A DNA stretch of 9,590 nt from Actinomycetota bacterium. GTDB lineage: Bacteria; Actinomycetota; Thermoleophilia; Solirubrobacterales; 70-9. The notes under the pieces are model-generated. The model ran no database searches and was not told the DNA's origin. It saw only the letters and a program-made list of their open reading frames with translations. Position 1 is the stretch's first letter; each line of letters begins with the position of its first letter. Where the stretch lies: positions 1-9,590 of the forward strand of contig VAYK01000079.1 in the NCBI GenBank assembly GCA_005884985.1, read 5' to 3'. Shown here piece after piece: positions 1 to 4,800 of this stretch. A program made the position numbers and the translations under genes.

Positions 1-1121
1 AGCACCTTTGACAGCATCGGAATCTCCTCGGCGGGCAGGCCCAGCGGGTAGCCGAGGCCGTCCAGGCGCTCGTGGTGGGCGAGGATGACGTCGCCCACCG
101 GCTGGTAGCCGTCGATCTGCGAAACGATCCGCGCGCCCTCGTACGGGTGCTTGCGGATCTCCACCCAATCGGCCTCGTTCAGCTCCACGTCTCCCTTCAG
201 GATCCGGTCGGGGAGGATGAACTTGCCGATGTCGTGCAAAAGACCGGCGGTGTGGGCGAGCTCCTGCTCCTCCTCGGAGAGCCCCGCGGCGGCCGCGATC
301 TCCCGCGCGTAGCGGGCCACCGCGGCGCTGTGGCGCGCCGTCATCCGGTCGCGTAGGTCCAGGGTGCGTAGCAACGCGCTCAGCAGCGCGACCTGGAAGC
401 CGGCCAGTTGCTTGGCCCGCAGCTCGAGCTCGTCGGCCCGCTGCTGGGAGAGGAGCAGGGCCCCGATCAGGTACTGGAAGACGATCACGACGACGGCGAA
501 CAGGGCGACGGTGGGAAGGCCGAATTGGACGTACAGGTAGGCGACGCCGACGGCCAGCAGGGCGGAGGCGAGCTCGGAGGGCAGCAGGGGGACCAGCGCG
601 CGGCGCGCCTTGGCGGAAAACCGGGTGCCCTCCGCGTAGCTGAAGTAGCCGGCGATCAGGATGAAGTCGATCGCCAGGGCGATCACGAAGAGGCCGAACA
701 CGCACAGGTAAAAGAGGCTGTCGGTTTGGGCGATTCCAATCTCCTGGAGGGACGCGTGGAAGGCGATCCCGGAGAGCAGCGGGAACCACGCGAAGGTGAC
801 GAGGTTGATCAGCAGGATCGTGGCCGCGTAGCGGAACCGCAGCCATCCAGCGAAGATCGTCGCGACGCCGATCAGCGCCGCCGGTGTCGCACCCAGGAAG
901 ACCGTTGCGGTGACGATCGTCAGGAAGCTCGACGAGATCTTCACCCGGCTGGTCGGGGTGTCCACCGCCGTCAGGTCGCCGACGACCGATGTGGCCAGCA
1001 GGATGCCCAGCAGCGGCAGGTCCCAGTTCGACTCGCCGTTGCTCCAGAACGCGACGGCGACCGCGGCGGCCAGCGCGGCCAGCTCGAGGGTTACGACCCT
1101 GTTTGACGGGCGACCCGGCAT
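1..1121 (-). CDS. Membrane HD-GYP domain protein, putative c-di-GMP phosphodiesterase (C-terminus outside the window)
   Basis: HD-GYP proteins of this kind hydrolyse cyclic di-GMP at the inner face of the membrane. 373 residues are visible from an ATG at 1121, and the frame is open to the left edge, so the C-terminus is missing. Residues about 10-230 are mostly hydrophobic and form roughly seven predicted membrane segments, resembling the sensor half of membrane HD-GYP proteins. A short polar linker rich in Glu/Arg/Gln follows (QQRADELELRAKQ). The catalytic domain shows RHSAAVARYA, the metal-binding pair in LLHDIGK (H296, D297), HPYEGARIV and the signature HHERLDGLGYP at 349-359, which matches HHExxDGxGYP. 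The ATG lies 9 nt after the TAG of the upstream MerR-like gene in the same frame, with no good Shine-Dalgarno, so translational coupling is likely. The signal sensed by the membrane part is unknown. Activity is inferred from the motifs. Confidence 0.9.
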   Translation of the reverse strand, partial: MPGRPSNRVVTLELAALAAAVAVAFWSNGESNWDLPLLGILLATSVVGDLTAVDTPTSRVKISSSFLTIVTATVFLGATPAALIGVATIFAGWLRFRYAATILLINLVTFAWFPLLSGIAFHASLQEIGIAQTDSLFYLCVFGLFVIALAIDFILIAGYFSYAEGTRFSAKARRALVPLLPSELASALLAVGVAYLYVQFGLPTVALFAVVVIVFQYLIGALLLSQQRADELELRAKQLAGFQVALLSALLRTLDLRDRMTARHSAAVARYAREIAAAAGLSEEEQELAHTAGLLHDIGKFILPDRILKGDVELNEADWVEIRKHPYEGARIVSQIDGYQPVGDVILAHHERLDGLGYPLGLPAEEIPMLSKV

Positions 1122-1130
1122 GCAGGTGCG

Positions 1131-1337
1131 CTAACCGCGCATCGCAGCGACGGGCCGGCCGTCGTCACCGGGCTCGCGCATCGAGAGCATGAACCCGTCG
1201 AGGTCGGAGGTCGAGAAGCGGCGCTGGCCCCCCGGCGTCCGGTAGACGGGAACCAGGCCCTGGTTCGACCAGCTGCGCAGCGAGGCGGCGCTCACGCCCA
1301 GATAGGCCGCCGCCTGGCCCACGTTGAGTAGTCGCAT
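1131..1337 (-). CDS. Small MerR/BldC-like helix-turn-helix DNA-binding protein
   Basis: This 68-residue protein is almost entirely one winged helix-turn-helix: LLNVGQAAAYLGVSAASLRSW is the helix pair, followed by the wing RTPGGQRRFSTSDLDGF, the layout of MerR-type and BldC/excisionase-type DNA-binding domains. It has no effector or dimerisation domain, unlike classical MerR proteins, and in size it resembles the actinobacterial regulator BldC. An ATG also exists at 1349 in frame, but the GGAGG lying inside those first codons sits 4 nt before the ATG at 1337, which favours 1337. The gene is directly upstream of, and in the same reading frame as, the HD-GYP gene, so the two probably form one transcript. 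Its target is unknown. Autoregulation from the repeat-rich upstream region is possible. An excisionase role is less likely because no integrase is visible. Confidence 0.8.
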   Translation of the reverse strand: MRLLNVGQAAAYLGVSAASLRSWSNQGLVPVYRTPGGQRRFSTSDLDGFMLSMREPGDDGRPVAAMRG

Positions 1338-1352
1338 GTGTCCTCCCATCAG

Positions 1353-1379
1353 TAGCTAGATCGGGGCCGTCGGTGTCAA
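1353..1379 (-). promoter_or_regulatory. Candidate sigma-70-type promoter of the MerR-like/HD-GYP transcript
   Basis: Reading the minus strand, a perfect TTGACA (1379-1374) is followed after 15 bases by TAGCTA (1358-1353), or after 17 bases by GCTACT (1356-1351). Transcription would begin near 1346-1344, giving a very short leader that still holds the GGAGG before the ATG at 1337 and excludes most of the alternative ATG at 1349. The -35 is excellent; the -10 is imperfect or the spacing short. Confidence 0.4.
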
Positions 1380-1441
1380 ACCCGGATAAGACAGTCGGTG
1401 CCTTAACAAGATAAGCGCGCGTTTGATGCGGAATCTAGCTA
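1353..1441. repeat. Inverted repeat TAGCTAGA/TCTAGCTA and paired GATAAG boxes in the divergent intergenic region
   Basis: TAGCTAGA at 1353-1360 recurs as its exact reverse complement TCTAGCTA at 1434-1441. Between them GATAAG occurs at 1385-1390 and again at 1410-1415, 25 bp apart on the same strand. The stretch is richer in A and T than the flanking genes, and the left inverted-repeat arm overlaps the predicted -10 of the MerR-like gene. An operator for the small MerR/BldC-like protein is a reasonable guess. The sequence shows only the repeats, not what binds them. Confidence 0.35.
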
Positions 1442-1562
1442 ACTTTTTCGTACTTTCTGCAACTTTTCTAAGGTCTCCGACGGGCTCCTTCGTTACAGGC
1501 AGGGACGGGAATCCGAGTTGGCCCGGCGAAGGTTCGCCGATTGGCGCCGGGAACGTTGCCGA

Positions 1563-1591
1563 TGGTCAGTGGCTGATTGCGGGGTTACACT
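1563..1591 (+). promoter_or_regulatory. Candidate promoter of the phosphatase/STAS operon
   Basis: TGGTCA at 1563-1568 and TACACT at 1586-1591 are 17 bp apart and match sigma-70 consensus hexamers at 4 of 6 positions each. The predicted start of transcription (near 1598) would lie only about 5 nt before the ATG at 1603, which would make the message nearly leaderless. This fits the lack of a clear ribosome binding site and the frequent use of leaderless messages in actinobacteria. The call is weak. Confidence 0.3.
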
Positions 1592-1602
1592 CGCACGCGG
1601 GG

Positions 1603-2779
1603 ATGGTAGATCCGGAGCGAGAAGACGCCGCTGCGGGGGCACCGGCGGACCCGGAATCGCCGGCCTCGGGCGAGGAGTGGGCGCGACGCGAGCCCCGCGA
1701 GGGCGACGCGATCCTCGGCGCGACGCTGGACGCGCTGAAGCGAGCCGCGCAAGGCGTCGAGATCGAGCGGCAGGTCGCCGAGACCCTGCAGCGAAGCCTC
1801 CTGCCGCGCCTGCCGGTGGTGCCTGGCTTGCGGCTGGCGGCCCGCTATCGGCCCGGGAGCGCCGAGACCAGTATCGGGGGCGACTGGTACGACGCGATCG
1901 CTCTGCGGGGCGGGAAGCTATGCGCTCGAGGCTCTGAGGCCAGCCGTGGTGCTGGAGCGCATGAACAGCTTCGTGCTCGAGGGAGAGCAGGGCGGCATGG
2001 TCACGCTGCTGTATGCGATCGTCGACCCGGACGGGCAAACAGTGCAGGTGGCCAGTGCGGGCCATCCGCCGCCGCTGGTGCTCGATCCGGACGGTGGCTC
2101 CACGTTCGTGGAGGCGCCCGCTGGCAGCCCGCTGGGGGTGACGCGCTACGCCGCATACGAGGAGAGCGTGACCACGCTCGACCCCTGGTCGACCGTCCTC
2201 CTGTACACCGACGGACTCGTCGAGGGTCCCGAGCTGCCGCTCGGCCAGGGACTGGAGGGACTGCTCCGTTCTGTCGAAGGCGGGCCGCGTGAGCCCGAGG
2301 CGCTGTGCCACGCAGTGCTCGGCTCGCTCGACATGCGGGCGGGCTTTCGCGACGACCTCGCACTGCTCGCCCTTCAGCTCACGCCGCCCGGCAAGACGCT
2401 GGCCCTGGCCCTTCCGGCCCGCCCCGCCTCGCTTGCCTCGATGCGGCGTGCGATGGCGCAATGGCTGCGGCTTGCTGGGGCTGGTGAGGACGAGGTCTAC
2501 GAGATGCTGGTCGCCTGTGGCGAAGCCTGCGCGAACACGGTCGCGCATGCACATCCCGCCCTCTCCGATTCGTCGTTCGAGGTCCGTGCCGGGCGAGAGG
2601 GTCCGGAGGTCGAGATCACGGTTCGCGACACCGGCCGTTGGCGACCCCCCGGTGAGGAAGGGCGAGGGCGTGGGCTCGCTGTGATGCGAGAGCTGATGGA
2701 CGACGTCGAGATCGAGCCCTCGGAGCACGGGACGACCGTCAAGCTGCGGCGGCGTCTGCGTGGTGACGGTGAGACATGA
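1603..2779 (+). pseudogene. SpoIIE/RsbU-like PP2C phosphatase fused to an RsbW-like ATPase, broken by an internal deletion and frameshift
   Basis: The intact form would dephosphorylate an anti-anti-sigma (STAS) protein and carry an anti-sigma-type HATPase in the same chain. The first segment, from ATG 1603, has an acidic disordered N-terminus, a helical linker (ERQVAETLQRSLLP) and the start of a PP2C domain ending in GGDWYDAIALRGGKL. Homology resumes near 1919 in the next frame with YALEALRPAVVLERMNSF, then AGHPPPL, LLYTDG and FRDDLALL. Compared with the family, about 25-30 residues are missing between these points, including the metal-binding GDxxGxG motif, and the frame shifts by one. The 3' part continues through a complete HATPase_c_2 domain. 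The gene overlaps the STAS gene by ATGA. It is either a true lesion or an assembly error. I do not accept an upstream TTG start at 1423, because 1423-1602 does not look coding. Confidence 0.8.
1946..2779 (+). CDS. Intact 3' open frame of the broken phosphatase gene: half PP2C domain plus RsbW-like ATPase
   Basis: If translation restarts after the frameshift, the first good candidate is GTG 1946, with GAGG at 1936-1939 six bases ahead; ATG 1961 is a second choice. The 277-residue product would hold the C-terminal PP2C half (AGHPPPL at 38-44, metal-site D89 in LLYTDG, D136/D137 in FRDDLALL), which should be inactive without the N-terminal half. It would also hold a full serine-kinase-like ATPase domain at about 150-270. 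Visible ATPase boxes are GEACANTVAHA (N box, 192-202, N197), DTGRW (G1, D228) and GRGRGLAVM (G2, 239-247). Such a fragment could still bind and phosphorylate the STAS protein encoded next to it, turning a bifunctional switch into a one-way kinase. That consequence is inference. The alternative is that this frame is only the tail of a gene whose break is an assembly artefact. Confidence 0.55.
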   Translation: MVLERMNSFVLEGEQGGMVTLLYAIVDPDGQTVQVASAGHPPPLVLDPDGGSTFVEAPAGSPLGVTRYAAYEESVTTLDPWSTVLLYTDGLVEGPELPLGQGLEGLLRSVEGGPREPEALCHAVLGSLDMRAGFRDDLALLALQLTPPGKTLALALPARPASLASMRRAMAQWLRLAGAGEDEVYEMLVACGEACANTVAHAHPALSDSSFEVRAGREGPEVEITVRDTGRWRPPGEEGRGRGLAVMRELMDDVEIEPSEHGTTVKLRRRLRGDGET

Positions 2780-3141
2780 GAGACGGTCTGGCAGAGCTCA
2801 GCTTCGAAACCGCCGGCGACGTCGTCGTGGGGCGGATCGAGGGGGAGATCGAGAGCGTCAACGCCGAGGAGCTGGGCACGGCGCTCGCCGGAAAGTTGCC
2901 GAGCGAGAAGGCCGGGCTGGTCATCGACCTGTCGCGGGTTACCTACCTCGACAGCGTCGGAATCGAGTTCCTCTTCGACCTGGCGCGAAGATTGCGGACG
3001 CATCGCCAGCGGCTGCGTCTCGTGGTGCCGACTGACGCCCCCATGCGTCGCGTCCTCGAGCTGTGCGACATCGAGCGGGCCGCCCCGATCCACGCGACCG
3101 TCGAGGGCGCGCTCGAGAGCCTGGGGGAGCCGTCCGGCTAG
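2776..3141 (+). CDS. STAS-domain anti-anti-sigma factor (SpoIIAA/RsbV family)
   Basis: In partner-switching systems this protein, when unphosphorylated, binds an RsbW-type anti-sigma kinase and frees the sigma factor; phosphorylation of one serine blocks it. The 121 residues are a single STAS domain, the usual family length: beta strands around FETAGDVVVGRIEGEI, then the signature LVIDLSRVTYLDSVGIEFL, in which S60 (after D59) is the expected phosphorylated serine. A helix RRLRTHRQRLRLVVP and a C-terminal region MRRVLELCDIE complete the fold. The ATG at 2776 overlaps the stop of the phosphatase-ATPase gene (ATGA), which indicates translational coupling and makes that protein its likely partner. 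No sigma factor gene is present, so the output is unknown. The 3' end overlaps the convergent LuxR-GAF gene by 4 nt. Confidence 0.92.
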   Translation: MRDGLAELSFETAGDVVVGRIEGEIESVNAEELGTALAGKLPSEKAGLVIDLSRVTYLDSVGIEFLFDLARRLRTHRQRLRLVVPTDAPMRRVLELCDIERAAPIHATVEGALESLGEPSG

Positions 3142-3962
3142 GACGCGCCGTCGGCGGCCGACCAGGAGCCGCGGAAGCGCTCCAGCGTCTCCTTGAGCCT
3201 GGCTGGCTGATCGCCACCCGCGGACACGAGAATCTCGCCGACACGGTTCGCGAAGGCCTGCAGCAACAGCAGCTCTCCTCGCGCGGTGAGCCTGCTCGGT
3301 CGCGTCGTCAGGCAGATGACGCCCACGAGCCTCCCCGACGAGATCATCGGTGCGTAGATCGTCGACCGACCGCGCGCGTCGCTGCCGGAGCCTGAGCCGT
3401 GAACCAGCTGAGCCCGGCGCTCCAGCGCCGCGCGGCCCAGCGTTCCTTGTCCGAGCGAGACCCGCTCGGGATGATGGTGGTCGCCGTTCTCATCGGCTTC
3501 GCCCAGGATGGCGGCGCGGCGCAGCGTCAGCCCGTCCTCCTCGGCGAGGAAGACCGTGCCCCCATCGACGTCATAGAGCGACACCAGGCCCGTAAGCAGG
3601 GCCGTCAAGGTCGAGTCGGATCTCCCGGACGCCAGGTCCGCCCGGGCGCGCCCGCGCCCGGTGGACGTTGTCGTTGCTGGGCTCGACTCGGACCCCGCGT
3701 GGGAGGCCGGGGCGTCCCCACCCAGATTTCCCTGACCGCCGATCTCGTTGCGCTGAAAGGCGAGCGCAACCGCCTGGGCCCGGCTGGAAGCGCCGAGCTT
3801 CGACATTGCGTTGCGGATGTGCGTGCGCACCGTCTCCGGCGACAGCACGAGGGCCTCGGCTATCTGGGCGCCACTCTCACCGCTGGCGAGGAAGCCGAGG
3901 ATCTCCCGCTCGCGGACGGATAGGGGAGCGCCCTGGGCACGTCGCGAACCGGGCGTGCTCAT
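3138..3962 (-). CDS. LuxR-type transcriptional regulator with C-terminal GAF domain
   Basis: This 274-residue regulator has its DNA-binding domain at the N-terminus, at about residues 14-67: LSVREREILGFLASG, then AQIAEALVLSPETVRTHIRN and KLGASSRAQAVALA. A low-complexity Ser/Gly/Ala/Thr linker follows (about 70-110), then a GAF-like sensor at about 110-255 (GGTVFLAEEDGLTLRRAA, VSLGQGTLGRAALERR, STIYAPMISSGRLVGVI). The HTH-first order is the reverse of most LuxR/NarL proteins. The GAF ligand is unknown. A TTG start at 4067, with GGAG in front, would add 35 residues. I prefer ATG 3962 because GC at third positions drops clearly in those 35 codons, although no strong Shine-Dalgarno precedes 3962. 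The gene is convergent with the STAS gene and divergent from the LPFTG gene, across a palindrome-bearing region it may control. Confidence 0.85.
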   Translation of the reverse strand: MSTPGSRRAQGAPLSVREREILGFLASGESGAQIAEALVLSPETVRTHIRNAMSKLGASSRAQAVALAFQRNEIGGQGNLGGDAPASHAGSESSPATTTSTGRGRARADLASGRSDSTLTALLTGLVSLYDVDGGTVFLAEEDGLTLRRAAILGEADENGDHHHPERVSLGQGTLGRAALERRAQLVHGSGSGSDARGRSTIYAPMISSGRLVGVICLTTRPSRLTARGELLLLQAFANRVGEILVSAGGDQPARLKETLERFRGSWSAADGAS

Positions 3963-4136
3963 GCCGGCGCCTGCGTGGGTCGTCTCTGTCGCGTGCGTGT
4001 CAGGGTCCGCTCGACTTGCAATCCGCCCTGCGTCGCCGCGAATGGATCGGTTCCGATCTTCGGTCAACTTTCTCCGTCTGCGGGCCGGCCGTGCCCCTGC
4101 GACGGCAAAGCTTAGCTCCTCGGCAGGCTACCACTA

Positions 4137-4154
4137 ACCGCATTGCGGTAATGC
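4137..4154. promoter_or_regulatory. Overlapping palindromes, candidate LuxR-family operator
   Basis: ACCGCA at 4137-4142 and TGCGGT at 4144-4149 form a perfect 13-bp palindrome around one central base. GCATT at 4140-4144 and AATGC at 4150-4154 form a second, overlapping one. The element lies 175 bp upstream of the LuxR-GAF start and just upstream of the likely promoter of the LPFTG gene, where a dimeric LuxR-type regulator could act in both directions. Binding is inferred from symmetry and position only. Confidence 0.4.
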
Positions 4155-4188
4155 ACCAACCATTTCTAGGTAATTGATTGCGGATTCG

Positions 4189-4218
4189 TTGACTACGAGC
4201 GCCTATTCCGGGCATCCT
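4189..4218 (+). promoter_or_regulatory. Weak candidate promoter for the LPFTG/sugar-transferase operon
   Basis: TTGACT at 4189-4194 is a 5-of-6 match to a -35 box. With an 18-bp spacer it pairs with CATCCT at 4213-4218, which matches TATAAT at only 3 positions. If real, the leader would be about 155 nt. An alternative sigma factor with a different -10 is equally possible. Confidence 0.25.
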
Positions 4219-4250
4219 TATGCCTGTCCCGAAAAACCAAAGATGGGGTG

Positions 4251-4278
4251 GATCCCAGGGGATCGGCCCCCGATCTCC
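4251..4278 (+). promoter_or_regulatory. Two mutually exclusive hairpins in the leader of the LPFTG gene
   Basis: GATCC at 4251-4255 can pair with GGATC at 4260-4264 (loop CAGG). The same 3' arm can instead pair downstream: GATCGG at 4261-4266 with CCGATC at 4270-4275 around a CCC loop, extended by GGG at 4258-4260 with TCC at 4276-4278 through one G-U pair, giving nine pairs. The second structure should be the more stable. No T tract follows, so it is not a classical terminator. A regulatory switch is possible but unproven. Confidence 0.4.
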
Positions 4279-4352
4279 CGCAGTCCTCGCAGTCGCAGAT
4301 ACACAGCACAATCACAGCAGAATCGATGGTGAGGCTTCCGGGGGGTGACAGC

Positions 4353-4374
4353 GCCGTCGTTGACGGCAGGAGAG
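4353..4374 (+). promoter_or_regulatory. Hairpin and ribosome binding site that fix the LPFTG-protein start
   Basis: GCCGTC at 4353-4358 and GACGGC at 4362-4367 form a perfect 6-bp stem with a GTT loop. Immediately after it comes AGGAG at 4368-4372, 8 bases before ATG 4381. This spacing selects ATG 4381 over an in-frame GTG at 4345, and the hairpin abuts the Shine-Dalgarno, where it could influence ribosome access. Confidence 0.5.
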
Positions 4375-4380
4375 AACAGC

Positions 4381-4737
4381 ATGCTAAATCGAGACGTAGG
4401 CCCGCGCACGCGGCCTAGGTGGGGAATGTGGCTTGCCTTGGGGCTTGCCATTGTAGCGCTGGCGGTTCCGACCGCTGCGTTTGCTGCCTCCCCCACTAAC
4501 ACGCAATACAACTCCACCAACCATCAGGTCGCGGCCGCCGGCGGTGGCGGTGGCGCTCCCAATGGAGGCGGCCCGACCGCCGCGACAAGCCCGAGCAGCG
4601 GCTCGCACGCGGTCATTAGTGGTCTGCCGTTCACCGGCTTCGACGTCGGAGTCCTCGCACTCGCGTCGGTCGCCCTGCTGGGCGCCGGCCTGACGCTGCG
4701 ACGGCTGTCGGATCCGGCCAGGCGGTCCTCCGTCTAA
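4381..4737 (+). CDS. Small secreted protein with LPFTG sortase sorting signal
   Basis: This 118-residue protein has all the parts of a sortase substrate. The N-terminus is RPRW, then the hydrophobic stretch LALGLAIVALAVPTAAF with a likely AFA|AS signal-peptidase site near residue 36. The mature part is only about 50 residues, rich in Asn, Gly, Ser and Thr, with AAAGGGGGAPNGGG in its middle. The C-terminal sorting signal follows: LPFTG, a hydrophobic helix (VGVLALASVALLGAGLTL) and the basic tail RRLSDPARR. Sortases cut between T and G and join the protein to the peptidoglycan or to another acceptor; no sortase gene is visible here. The mature part has no recognisable domain, so its function is unknown. 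It lies 63 bp upstream of a sugar phosphotransferase on the same strand, suggesting a cell-surface polysaccharide context. It carries a strong Shine-Dalgarno. Confidence 0.85.
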   Translation: MLNRDVGPRTRPRWGMWLALGLAIVALAVPTAAFAASPTNTQYNSTNHQVAAAGGGGGAPNGGGPTAATSPSSGSHAVISGLPFTGFDVGVLALASVALLGAGLTLRRLSDPARRSSV

Positions 4738-4747
4738 GTCCGGAGGA
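4726..4747 (+). other. 7-bp hairpin spanning the LPFTG-protein stop codon
   Basis: TCCTCCG at 4726-4732 pairs perfectly with CGGAGGA at 4741-4747 around an 8-base loop that contains the TAA stop (4735-4737). No T tract follows, so it is not a canonical intrinsic terminator. It could be an mRNA processing or stability element that separates expression of the surface protein from that of the downstream transferase, or a weak terminator. The structure is seen; the role is inferred. Confidence 0.35.
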
Positions 4748-4800
4748 GCAAGCAGCAAGAAGCGAGAGGGGAGACCGCGGAGCGAGCGGAGGACGAGCAG

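Larger units (their letters stand above)
3963..4380. other. 418-bp gene-free divergent control region and 5' leader
   Basis: No convincing coding frame exists on either strand between the LuxR-GAF start and the LPFTG-protein start. The left 105 bases are translatable upstream of ATG 3962, but with poor codon bias. The middle (about 4110-4230) is less GC-rich and carries overlapping palindromes at 4137-4154 and a possible plus-strand promoter near 4189-4218. The right part (about 4225-4380) looks like a long structured leader with two competing hairpins (4251-4278), CGCAGTC repeats at 4279-4285 and 4288-4294, a hairpin at 4353-4367, and a ribosome binding site. I could not match the leader to a riboswitch class I can recall. 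Confidence 0.6.

Noticed and set aside
408..1106. Plus-strand open frame of 232 codons opposite the HD-GYP gene
   Set aside because: The product is a low-complexity Gly/Asp/Gln/Arg-rich chain without any domain, and the opposite strand encodes a clear HD-GYP protein.
1423..1602. N-terminal extension of the phosphatase gene from a TTG at 1423
   Set aside because: The 60 codons are atypical in composition, include the AT-rich intergenic stretch and show no ribosome binding site. ATG 1603 fits the onset of coding-like sequence.
1493..2728. Minus-strand open frame of 411 codons opposite the phosphatase gene
   Set aside because: It is Arg/Pro/Ser-rich with no recognisable motif, while the plus strand shows PP2C and ATPase motifs through the same span. 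Long antisense frames are expected at this GC content.
3963..4067. TTG start at 4067 for the LuxR-GAF protein
   Set aside because: It has a GGAG in front, but the added 35 codons have a markedly lower GC fraction at third positions and no domain. Kept only as an alternative.
4225..4380. c-di-GMP (GEMM) or c-di-AMP (ydaO) riboswitch in the LPFTG leader
   Set aside because: I looked because an HD-GYP gene is nearby and some such riboswitches precede cell-wall genes, but the conserved core sequences I know of GEMM are not there, and I cannot recall the ydaO consensus well enough to align it.
4540..4570. Tandem GGTGGC-like repeat as a microsatellite
   Set aside because: It simply encodes the poly-glycine linker of the LPFTG protein. 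The number of units is too small to call a separate repeat element.
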